Positions 1-6,878 of a stretch of 22,918 nt of DNA are shown one piece after another. Origin of the DNA: CANKHA01 sp034668825. Its GTDB lineage: Bacteria > Pseudomonadota > Alphaproteobacteria > Rhizobiales > Xanthobacteraceae. The translations under genes were made by a program, and so were the position numbers. The notes beneath the pieces were generated by a model that saw only the letters and a program-made list of their open reading frames with translations, was not told the origin of the DNA and searched no databases. Each line of letters begins with the position of its first letter. The stretch's first letter is position 1. The DNA lies in the NCBI GenBank assembly GCA_034668825.1, contig JAXDOR010000162.1, positions 1 to 22,918 on the forward strand. The letters are read 5' to 3'.

Positions 1-711
1 ACCGCCGGTCGGCCAAAGGGAGTCGAACATTTCGTTCTGCCCTGTCGCGTCGCTCGGCGGCGGCGACCGCAATATCGCATCCAAGCGCGAGATCGGCATC
101 AACTCGGTCTCGGTCGAAGCCGCCGACCCGGCGCTGCCGGTTTCGGTTGCGTCTTCCGTCAGATCCGCACGCGGGTCAGGCGCGGAAGACCGCGATGGCG
201 GCGGAAACACGAAAGCCTCGTGGCGCTCGGAAATCACAACTTCCGGCGCGCTCGCCGTCTCCGGGAATGGCAGGCTCGGCGGGTCGAACATCCCGCTTTT
301 GGAAGCGTCGGTGGAGGGAGCGCTATACAGGCGCGGCTCGACGGCAGGATCGTTCGCCCGGTCTTCCGGAACAGGCTTCGGCGGGAATGGAATGCGGCCC
401 GGTCCGGCAGCGGCGCGGGAAGGCTCGGGAGCAACTGTATCAAAGGGATCGGAAGGAACCGCCCACGGGACCGGACGCGCCAGCAACGCCTCGGCAATCC
501 GGCGCAACTGTTTTACGGCGGTCGCCAGTCCGATCAGGACCAATCCCCCGACAATCGCGGTGGTGCCGGTGATGAGAAGCGTGTTGCCCAGGCTGAACTC
601 GTGGATTGGGATTCCGAAGCCAATCATTGCGACGCCGGCCGCGGTCGCAATAAGGCCAAGCACAAAGAGAGTCACATACATACGTGCACCGTCCTTGGAC
701 TTTTGCCCCAT
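1..711 (-). CDS. Two-helix membrane protein with proline-rich tail, 3' end off window
   Basis: An open frame reads leftward from ATG 711 to base 1 without a stop: 237 codons, truncated by the window edge. Residues about 12-34 and 42-66 form two hydrophobic helices, followed by a short basic stretch (VKQLRRIAEALLARP). The rest is a long tail rich in Pro, Ala, Ser and Glu, with little predicted order. This suggests a membrane hairpin with a cytoplasmic disordered tail. It begins 9 bases after the stop of the PuuD-like gene, so the two are probably cotranscribed. An alternative ATG at 681 has an AGGA-like site and would remove ten residues. I do not recognise the family and assign no function. 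The frame is continuous and the helices are clear, so I regard it as a real gene. Confidence 0.72.
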   Translation of the reverse strand, partial: MGQKSKDGARMYVTLFVLGLIATAAGVAMIGFGIPIHEFSLGNTLLITGTTAIVGGLVLIGLATAVKQLRRIAEALLARPVPWAVPSDPFDTVAPEPSRAAAGPGRIPFPPKPVPEDRANDPAVEPRLYSAPSTDASKSGMFDPPSLPFPETASAPEVVISERHEAFVFPPPSRSSAPDPRADLTEDATETGSAGSAASTETELMPISRLDAILRSPPPSDATGQNEMFDSLWPTGG

Positions 712-720
712 TTAGGCCGA

Positions 721-1317
721 TCAGAAGCCGCCGTGAGACTGCGCCACCATGCAATAGAGCATTGGGATCGAGAGCATGGTGTTGATACGCGATGTCAGCA
801 TGGCGACACGGGCTGCCTTGGCCTTGGCGTCGGGTTCGCTCGGGACCAACCCCAAAGCCTTCTGCTGGTTCGGCCAGATGACGAACCAGACATTGAAGGC
901 CATGATCAGTGCCAGCCACATGCCAATGCCGATGGCAAAGGTGCCTCTCTGCAAGGTCAGGGCCTGCATCAGATAGCCGTTCATATAGGCCAGCAGGAGG
1001 CCGGTGACGACGGTGGCGAGCGCGCCATAGCGGAACCAGAACAGCGCGCTCGGCGCGATATATCGGGTAATGGCGGCGCGATGCTCGACCGGCTCGATCT
1101 TCGGCACGGTTGGGATCTGCACGAAGTTGAAATACCAGAGCAGGCCGATCCACATCACGCCGCTGAGCACATGCAGCCAGCGCATGAAGAACGTCGACCA
1201 GGCGTAATCAACCCTGATGAACTGCCCGGTGACGATGCCGCCGACAATGATGATGCCGACCAGCAGGATGATGCCGGCAATGATCGTCCGCTGCAAAGAT
1301 TGAAGAATAGCCGCCAT
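721..1317 (-). CDS. PuuD-like (urate hydroxylase N-terminal domain) integral membrane protein
   Basis: This is a 198-residue polytopic membrane protein. Its segments MRWLHVLSGVMWIGLLWYF and FNVWFVIWPNQQK match the pattern of the urate oxidase N-terminal family (PF06181, PuuD). I count four to five helices: about residues 12-32, 40-60, 95-115, 125-150 and a C-terminal one. Full-length PuuD is about 400 residues and ends in a cytochrome c domain (CxxCH); that domain is absent here, so urate hydroxylation cannot be assumed. ATG 1317 is chosen over an upstream frame start at 1431 because a GGGGGG run lies about 8 bases before it and the upstream part overlaps the sodB leader. It diverges from sodB and leads into the proline-rich membrane gene. 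The family is fairly secure; the function is not. Confidence 0.8.
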   Translation of the reverse strand: MAAILQSLQRTIIAGIILLVGIIIVGGIVTGQFIRVDYAWSTFFMRWLHVLSGVMWIGLLWYFNFVQIPTVPKIEPVEHRAAITRYIAPSALFWFRYGALATVVTGLLLAYMNGYLMQALTLQRGTFAIGIGMWLALIMAFNVWFVIWPNQQKALGLVPSEPDAKAKAARVAMLTSRINTMLSIPMLYCMVAQSHGGF

Positions 1318-1429
1318 TTGATCTGCCCCCCTAGATTGCCTAAATGTACGATAGCCGAACCGGATGGAACCGCAAAGCTCCGTCCCGAGTTCACCCGTAT
1401 CGCCGACAATCCCAATCGAGGAGAATGCC

Positions 1430-2047
1430 ATGTCGTTCTCGCTGCCCGAACTCCCCTATGGCTACGACGCGCTTGCCCCTTACATGTCGCGGGAAACGCT
1501 GGAATATCATCACGACAAGCACCACCTGGCTTATGTCGATAATGGCAACAAGCTGATCAAAGGCACCGAGTGGGAAGGCAAGCCGCTCGAAGAGGTGGTG
1601 AAAGGCGCTTTCGGCAAGAACGCCGGGCTCTTCAACAACGCCGGCCAGCATTACAACCACACCCATTTCTGGAAATGGATGAAGCCAGGCGGCGGCGGCG
1701 ACAAAATCCCCGGCAAGCTGGAAAAGAAAATCGTCGCCGATCTCGGCTCGGTGGCGAAGATGAAAGAGGACTTCATCCAGGCCGGCGTCACCCAGTTCGG
1801 CTCCGGCTGGTGCTGGCTTGCGGTCAAGGACGGCAAGATCGCGATCATGAAGACCGCCAACGGCGAAAGCCCACTCGTGCAAGGCGCCCAGCCGATCCTT
1901 GGCTGCGACGTCTGGGAGCATTCCTATTACATCGATTATCGCAACCGCCGGCCCGATTACCTGAAGGCCTTCGTCGATCATCTCGTGAACTGGGAACACG
2001 TCGCCGAGATGTATGACGCCGCGGGCAAAATGGCGAACGCGGCCTAG
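1430..2047 (+). CDS. sodB: Superoxide dismutase, Fe-type (Fe/Mn family)
   Basis: This 205-residue cytoplasmic enzyme dismutates superoxide to hydrogen peroxide and oxygen. The N-terminal alpha-hairpin domain carries YHHDKHH, and the C-terminal domain carries the family signature DVWEHSYY. Metal ligands by alignment with E. coli SodB are His27, His77, Asp160 and His164. Gln73, four residues before the second histidine, is the Fe-type second-sphere glutamine. The Mn-type glutamine position (in TANGESP) is a glycine. This favours Fe or cambialistic use. ATG 1430 is supported by GAGGAG seven bases upstream; an in-frame start at 1364 would add 22 unrelated residues. The gene ends at a strong intrinsic terminator, so it is probably monocistronic. 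Length is usual for the family. Confidence 0.96.
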   Translation: MSFSLPELPYGYDALAPYMSRETLEYHHDKHHLAYVDNGNKLIKGTEWEGKPLEEVVKGAFGKNAGLFNNAGQHYNHTHFWKWMKPGGGGDKIPGKLEKKIVADLGSVAKMKEDFIQAGVTQFGSGWCWLAVKDGKIAIMKTANGESPLVQGAQPILGCDVWEHSYYIDYRNRRPDYLKAFVDHLVNWEHVAEMYDAAGKMANAA

Positions 2048-2068
2048 CAGCCCACTTTTGCGCGGCAG

Positions 2069-2100
2069 GAAAGCGGGGCGTGCAGCCCCGCTTTCTTTTT
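2069..2100 (+). terminator. Intrinsic terminator of sodB
   Basis: There is a perfect 11-bp stem, GAAAGCGGGGC / GCCCCGCTTTC, with the five-base loop GTGCA, followed directly by TTTTT. It lies 22 bases after the sodB stop and before the glycosyltransferase gene. Confidence 0.95.
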
Positions 2101-2195
2101 GCGGCAAGCGCCGTACTGGTTTCGTGCGGGACGCCGGGCCGCGAACGCGGCATAATCGCCCAATAGCTCGTCACCAACCGGAATTGACCGCGCCC

Positions 2196-3842
2196 GTGAG
2201 TGCTGCCCCACCCCTTCCTGGATTCTCCCAGCGGACTTGGTCGCGCGACGAAATCTGCGATTGGGCCGCGGTGCTGGTCCTATTCATCGTCGCCGCGCTC
2301 GCCGCGCTCACCTTCCGCGACTATGGGCTTGGCTGGGACGACTACACCCACGCGCAATATGGCGAGTTGCTGCTCGCCTTTTACGGATCGGGATTCACCG
2401 ATCAGCGGGCCATGTCATTCGTCAATCTCGAAATGTATGGCGGCGGCTTCGACATGGCGGCCGCGCTGCTGGCGAAAATTCTTCCGCTCGGACTTTTCGA
2501 AACCCGACGGCTCGCGGGCGCGGCGGTCGGGCTGATCGGGCTCTTCGTCACCTGGCGTCTAGGCCGCCGCGTCGGCGGCCCGCTCGCCGGTCTCATCGCG
2601 CTCGTGCTGCTGGCTACTTGCCCGCTTTATGTCGGGCATATGTTCATGAATCCGAAGGACGCGCCCTTCGCCACGGCGATGGCGATCCTGCTGCTCGGGT
2701 TGGTTAGGACTTTCGAGGAATATCCCCGCCCTCGCGCGGGCACGGTCGCGCTGTTCGGCATGGGTCTCGGGCTTTCGATCGGGTCGCGCATTCTCGGCTT
2801 CATGAGCGGCGTTTACGCCGTGGCCGCATTCGCGCTGCTGGTGGTGATCGAAGCCCGTGCTAAGGGTGCGCGCAACGCCGCGACCCGCGCCGGACGTTTC
2901 GTCCTCATGCTGCTGCCGGGATTGCTGCTGGCTTATGCGGTGATGGGACTGGTCTGGCCCTGGGCCGTGCTGCAGCCGCTGAATCCGTTTCGCGCGGTGG
3001 AATATTTCTCTCACTTCTTCGAGAAGCCTTGGCAGGAACTGTTCGGCGGTGCGCTGATCTATGTTCCCGACATGCCGCGCAGCTACGTGCTGACGCTGTT
3101 TGGCCTGCAAATGCCGGAGATATTTCTGCTCCTCGGCCTCGGCGGAATAATCGCAGCTTTATATGGCGCCATGCGGCGCGATCTGCCGCCGCGGCAGCGC
3201 GCCGTTCTGCTGCTGGTGGCGCTGGCTGCGATCTTTCCCATCGCGCTCACCGTCGCGTTGCGGCCGGCGATGTATAACGGCATCCGCCATTTCATTTACG
3301 TGTTGCCGCCTCTCGCCGTGCTTGGAGGTTTGGCCGGGGCATGGCTGTTCGAAAGGCTGCGGCGTTTCCGCCTTGCCGCGATCGCCGCCGTAGCGGTTTT
3401 TGCCGTCGGCTTTGTGCTGCCGGTGATCGAAATAGTGCGGCTGCATCCCTATCAATACACCTACTTCAATCGCTTGGCGGGCGGCGTCGCCGGCGCGCGC
3501 GACCGCTATATGCTGGATTATTGGGGCCTGTCGTTCAAACAGGCGTCGCAAGGATTGGCGGAGAAGCTCGCCGCGGGCTACGCGAGCAAACCGCCGGACC
3601 GCCGCTGGAAACTGGCGACCTGCGGCCCGCACCGCTCGCCGCAAGTCGAGCTTGGTCCGGACTTCGAGATCACCTGGGACCCGCAAGGCGCGGATTTCGC
3701 GCTGATGCTCGGCGAATTCTATTGCGCCAAGCTGGATGCGCCGGTGCTGGTGGAAATCGCGCGCGAAGGCGTGGTTTACGCCCGTGTCTATGACCTCCGC
3801 GGCCGTTCTTTTCCCACGCTGCTGACGCTGCCGGGACTGTAA
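2196..3842 (+). CDS. GT39-like (PMT-type) membrane glycosyltransferase
   Basis: This 548-residue polytopic membrane protein has roughly ten or more helices. The first helix (about 23-40) is followed by a periplasmic loop with RDYGLGWDDYTHAQYGE (Asp48, Asp49). That is where GT-C enzymes such as ArnT and protein O-mannosyltransferases place the catalytic acidic residue. A second loop carries MFMNPKDAPF, also typical of the family. These enzymes transfer sugar from a polyprenyl-phosphate donor on the periplasmic face; the acceptor here is unknown. The open frame extends upstream to 2013, but that stretch would cross the sodB 3' end and its terminator. GTG 2196 is therefore the likeliest start, although its ribosome site is weak and TTG 2184 is possible. 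It stands alone, with no linked polysaccharide genes. Confidence 0.82.
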   Translation: MSAAPPLPGFSQRTWSRDEICDWAAVLVLFIVAALAALTFRDYGLGWDDYTHAQYGELLLAFYGSGFTDQRAMSFVNLEMYGGGFDMAAALLAKILPLGLFETRRLAGAAVGLIGLFVTWRLGRRVGGPLAGLIALVLLATCPLYVGHMFMNPKDAPFATAMAILLLGLVRTFEEYPRPRAGTVALFGMGLGLSIGSRILGFMSGVYAVAAFALLVVIEARAKGARNAATRAGRFVLMLLPGLLLAYAVMGLVWPWAVLQPLNPFRAVEYFSHFFEKPWQELFGGALIYVPDMPRSYVLTLFGLQMPEIFLLLGLGGIIAALYGAMRRDLPPRQRAVLLLVALAAIFPIALTVALRPAMYNGIRHFIYVLPPLAVLGGLAGAWLFERLRRFRLAAIAAVAVFAVGFVLPVIEIVRLHPYQYTYFNRLAGGVAGARDRYMLDYWGLSFKQASQGLAEKLAAGYASKPPDRRWKLATCGPHRSPQVELGPDFEITWDPQGADFALMLGEFYCAKLDAPVLVEIAREGVVYARVYDLRGRSFPTLLTLPGL

Positions 3843-3874
3843 GGGCGTTCGGAGCCTCAAGAGTGGTCTTTGAG

Positions 3875-3963
3875 CCGTCATCCTGAGGTGGCCGCGCAGC
3901 GGCCCTCGAAGGAGGACGGCGCCGTGCTTCGAGGCTCGCTGCGCTCGCACCTCAGCATGACGG
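3875..3963. repeat. REP-like composite palindromic element
   Basis: The element is bounded by CCGTCATCCTGAGGTG and, inverted, CACCTCAGCATGACGG, which pair at 15 of 16 positions over 89 bases. The left half holds an inner perfect hairpin, GGCCGC-GCA-GCGGCC. A second pair, CTCGAAG / CTTCGAG, closes the centre. Elements of this layout are common between genes in Bradyrhizobium-like genomes. It starts 32 bases after the glycosyltransferase stop, where it could also stabilise or end that transcript. Confidence 0.8.
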
Positions 3964-4107
3964 AAAAAAACGCCCGCCAGTCCGTGATGGCGGCTCCTTA
4001 TTCGCTCATTCCCGCGCGTAAGCGGAATCTAGGCGGATATTTTTGCTGGACCTCATTATTACGCCTTAGACAACTGAGCTTCGGATGAAATGTGGAAGAT
4101 CATCAAA

Positions 4108-4275
4108 CTAATGAAGAATAGTGGGGACATCGGCAACCCTGGCAAGATTGATGAGGTATGCAGTGTTGGCAAGGACAAGAACGAGCAGCGAGACCGAATT
4201 AATTATTTTTGCGATAGACGTAATGAGAGCAGCCACTTCGCTGTAGTTAAAATTATGGTGTATCGATTTTCTCAT
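4108..4275 (-). CDS. Possible 55-residue single-helix membrane peptide
   Basis: From ATG 4275 a 55-codon frame encodes a short polar N-terminus and then a hydrophobic helix (about residues 14-42, containing EVAALITSIAKIINSVSLL). A short tail follows. AGAGAA seven to twelve bases before the ATG could serve as a weak ribosome site. GTG 4317 is an alternative start. The pattern resembles short single-pass membrane peptides, but I recognise no family, and an opposing frame of similar length (4090-4308) exists. It could be chance in an AT-rich gap. Confidence 0.25.
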   Translation of the reverse strand: MRKSIHHNFNYSEVAALITSIAKIINSVSLLVLVLANTAYLINLARVADVPTILH

Positions 4276-4369
4276 GTCAGTTCTCTGCAACGCATCGCAG
4301 GAATGTGACAGCAACACCGGCTTACTGGCAACTTACCTCGCGCCAACGAGCGGGCTTTCTGTCACTAGA

Positions 4370-4392
4370 CCCCCAGACGTGCAGTCTGGGGG
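4370..4392. repeat. Perfect 9-bp hairpin
   Basis: CCCCCAGAC pairs perfectly with GTCTGGGGG around the five-base loop GTGCA. No T-run follows on either strand, so it is not a standard intrinsic terminator. Confidence 0.75.
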
Positions 4393-4422
4393 CATTGGGT
4401 TCTATGTGTTTGAAATTTCTAC

Positions 4423-4454
4423 ATCCTGTTGGATATCCCGATATCCAACAGGAT
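4423..4454. repeat. Perfect 15-bp inverted repeat with 2-base spacer
   Basis: ATCCTGTTGGATATC and GATATCCAACAGGAT are exact reverse complements separated only by CC. The near-zero spacer suits a dimeric-protein site or a cruciform better than an RNA terminator, and no T-run follows. The site lies about 100 bases beyond the 3' end of glgX. Confidence 0.85.
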
Positions 4455-4553
4455 CTAATGGAATCAAGGCTTTAAAATTTCTGTGGGTAGCAATCAATTG
4501 ATGATCGTTGTGGGACAGGAAAGTTCATCCCACCCGAACCCGGCGCGTGTCCC

Positions 4554-6779
4554 TCAACGACGAGACGCCGCACCGCGCCGCGCCGGAAGCAGCTTGAAGA
4601 GCAACAGCGAGCGGCCGGTGACTTCGTATTCCGATCCGAAGTCCGCGGTCTGCGCATCCTCTTCATCTTCCACATCGGACAGATTGGTGTCGATCAGCCG
4701 CAGCCAGGCGCGGCCGCCGGCAACCTCCGGCAGTTTGAAGCGCACGACGTCATGATGGGCGTTGACGATCACAAGCATCGTGACGTCGCTGCCGCGGCGG
4801 CGAATGCCGGTGGCTTGCGCGCGTCCGTCGAGCAAGACGCCCAGGCAACGTGCTTGGCCATCTTCCCAGTGCTCCGGCTTCATCTCCTCGCCCGCTGGTG
4901 TCAGCCAGGTGGAATCCTTGGTTTCGAGCTCTTCGTTCCACTCGCCGGTAAGAAAGCGGCTGCGGCGCAACACCGGATAGGTGCGGCGAAGCTCGATCAG
5001 CCGGCTCGTGAAGCGCGCCAAGGCGTGGCCTTCAGCGGAGATATTCCAGTCCACCCAGCTGATCTCGTTGTCCTGGCAATAGGCGTTGTTGTTGCCCCGC
5101 TGGGTGCGGCCGAACTCGTCGCCGCCAAGAAGCATGGGCGTGCCCTGGGACAGCAACAGCGTGGCGAGCATGTTGCGTTTCTGCCGCTCGCGTAGCGCAT
5201 TGATCGCGGGATCGTCGGTCGGCCCTTCGGCGCCGTGGTTCCAGCTATGATTGTTGTCGGTGCCGTCGCGATTATCTTCGCCGTTGGCTTCGTTATGCTT
5301 GTCGTTGTAGCTGACGAGATCGTGCAGCGTGAAGCCGTCGTGGGCGGTAATGAAGTTGACGCTCGCCCAGGGCTTGCGGCCGCGCTGGTTGAACAGGTCG
5401 CCGGAGGCCGTGATCCGCGTCGCCAGTTCGGCGAGCTTACCTTCATCGCCCTTCCAGAAGCTGCGAACCGTATCGCGAAAGCGGTCGTTCCATTCCGCCC
5501 AACCGGGCGGGAAGTGGCCGACCTGGTATCCACCAGGCCCGCAATCCCACGGCTCGGCGATCAGTTTCACCGACGACAAGATCGGATCCTGCCGGCCGGA
5601 ATCGAGAAAGCCGCCGCTTTCGTCAAAACCATAAGGCTCTCGCGCGAGAATGGTGCCGAGATCGAAGCGGAAGCCGTCGACGTGCATCTCCTGCACCCAG
5701 TAGCGCAGGCTGTCGGTGACCATCTGCAACACCCGCTGGTGCGACAGGTTCAGCGTATTCCCGGTGCCGGTATCGTTGATGTAATAGCGTGGCTGGTCCG
5801 GGATCAGCCGGTAATACGAGGCATTGTCGATGCCTTTGAAGCACAGCGTGGGACCGCGCTCGTTGCCTTCGGCGGTGTGGTTGTAAACGACGTCCAGGAT
5901 GACCTCGATTCCGGCGTCGTGGAACCTCGCCACCATCTCCTTGAATTCCGCGAATGCGAATTCAGGAACGCTTGCATAGCGCCGCGCCGGCGCGAAAAAG
6001 CCGACGGTGTTGTAGCCCCAATAATTCTTCAGACCCTTCTCCAGGAGGTAGTTGTCGTCGAAAAAAGAATGAATCGGCAGCAGTTCCACCGCCGTCACGC
6101 CGAGCGAACGCAGGTGATGGAGCACGCTCGGATGCGCCAGCCCGCGAAAAGTGCCTCGCAGTGATTCCGGCAGGTCGGGATGCAGCTTGGTGTAGCCGCG
6201 CGCGTGCAGTTCATACACCACCGTGCGATCCCAGGGCACGCGCGGCAGGCGGTCCTCGCCCCAGGTAAAAGCCGGATCGATCACCCGGCATTTCGGCACG
6301 AAAGGCGCGCTGTCGCGCTTATCGAAAGTCAGGTCGTCGCCGCTCTCCATTTCGTAACCGAAGAGCTCCGGCGCCCATTGCACCTGGCCGATGATGGCCT
6401 TGGCGTAAGGATCGAGGACGAGCTTGTTCGGATTGAAACGATGCCCCTCGGCGGGCGCATAAGGGCCATGCACGCGATAGGAATAGATCGTTCCCGGCCG
6501 CGCATCGGGCAGAAAACCGTGCCAGACCTCGTCGGTATATTCCGGCAGCTCGATGCGCTCGATCTCGGTTTCGCCTGCATCATCGAACAGGCAAAGCTCC
6601 ACCTTCGTCGCATGGGCGGAGAACAGCGCGAAATTCACCCCAAGTCCGGTCCAGGTGGCGCCTAAAGGATGCGGAGAGCCTTCGCGAATGCGAGCGCCGA
6701 TGCGCGTTAAGGTGCCGGGCGGTGAAGTTGTGCCTTGCCCCACCTCCGCGGCAGTGATCGAGGTGGGATTGAAGTTCAT
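4554..6779 (-). CDS. glgX: Glycogen debranching enzyme GlgX (isoamylase-type, GH13)
   Basis: This cytoplasmic enzyme hydrolyses alpha-1,6 branches of limit-dextrin glycogen. An N-terminal CBM48-like domain (PHPLGATWTGLGVNFALFSA) precedes the GH13 barrel. The barrel motifs are DVVYNH (region I), GFRFDLGTIL with the nucleophile at about Asp373, LIAEPWD with the acid at about Glu409, and FITAHDGFTLHDL with the transition-state Asp at about 481. A beta C-terminal domain ends near residue 741. ATG 6779 begins a sensible N-terminus. The frame continues to a GTG at 6845, which would add 22 residues close to an upstream terminator. Neither start has a strong ribosome site. The length is slightly above the family norm of about 650-710. 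No other glg genes are nearby, although glgX usually sits in a glg operon. Confidence 0.95.
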   Translation of the reverse strand: MNFNPTSITAAEVGQGTTSPPGTLTRIGARIREGSPHPLGATWTGLGVNFALFSAHATKVELCLFDDAGETEIERIELPEYTDEVWHGFLPDARPGTIYSYRVHGPYAPAEGHRFNPNKLVLDPYAKAIIGQVQWAPELFGYEMESGDDLTFDKRDSAPFVPKCRVIDPAFTWGEDRLPRVPWDRTVVYELHARGYTKLHPDLPESLRGTFRGLAHPSVLHHLRSLGVTAVELLPIHSFFDDNYLLEKGLKNYWGYNTVGFFAPARRYASVPEFAFAEFKEMVARFHDAGIEVILDVVYNHTAEGNERGPTLCFKGIDNASYYRLIPDQPRYYINDTGTGNTLNLSHQRVLQMVTDSLRYWVQEMHVDGFRFDLGTILAREPYGFDESGGFLDSGRQDPILSSVKLIAEPWDCGPGGYQVGHFPPGWAEWNDRFRDTVRSFWKGDEGKLAELATRITASGDLFNQRGRKPWASVNFITAHDGFTLHDLVSYNDKHNEANGEDNRDGTDNNHSWNHGAEGPTDDPAINALRERQKRNMLATLLLSQGTPMLLGGDEFGRTQRGNNNAYCQDNEISWVDWNISAEGHALARFTSRLIELRRTYPVLRRSRFLTGEWNEELETKDSTWLTPAGEEMKPEHWEDGQARCLGVLLDGRAQATGIRRRGSDVTMLVIVNAHHDVVRFKLPEVAGGRAWLRLIDTNLSDVEDEEDAQTADFGSEYEVTGRSLLLFKLLPARRGAASRR

Positions 6780-6856
6780 GTGAGCGGCGCCTATGCGGAA
6801 GGGGACGCGCTTCCAACGAGCGTCAAAGGCGAATGTTCCCCTCACACGCCAACATG

Positions 6857-6876
6857 AAAAAAGCGGCGGCGCGCCG
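6857..6876 (-). terminator. Intrinsic terminator of the M20 dipeptidase gene
   Basis: Read on the minus strand, the sequence is CGGCG-CGC-CGCCG followed by C and six T. It begins two bases after the dipeptidase stop. It separates that gene from glgX, which therefore probably has its own promoter or relies on read-through. Confidence 0.7.
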
Positions 6877-6878
6877 TC

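Larger units (their letters stand above)
3964..4553. other. Gene-poor, partly AT-rich intergenic stretch
   Basis: This region lies between two genes whose 3' ends face each other (the glycosyltransferase and glgX). From about 4050 to 4510 the base composition is visibly more AT-rich than the flanking genes. Short frames occur on both strands, but only the minus-strand 4108-4275 frame looks at all protein-like. Two strong perfect inverted repeats lie at 4370-4392 and 4423-4454. I saw no transposase remnant, tRNA or direct repeat pair marking an insertion. Confidence 0.6.

Noticed and set aside
440..1153. Minus-strand 237-codon frame
   Set aside because: It is offset from both real minus-strand genes, crosses their junction and shows Arg-rich shadow composition with no ribosome site.
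220..1542. Plus-strand open frame of 440 codons
   Set aside because: It runs antisense through two well-supported minus-strand membrane genes and into sodB, with His/Asp/Gly-rich composition typical of a shadow frame in GC-rich DNA.
2013..2195. N-terminal extension of the glycosyltransferase
   Set aside because: It would be encoded by the sodB 3' end and its terminator, and the residues are Arg/Pro-rich with no family similarity.
4510..4533. Terminator after glgX formed by GTGGGA / TCCCAC
   Set aside because: Only six pairs around a 12-base loop and no T-run on the glgX strand.
5235..6164. Plus-strand 309-codon frame
   Set aside because: It lies wholly antisense to glgX, whose catalytic motifs are intact.
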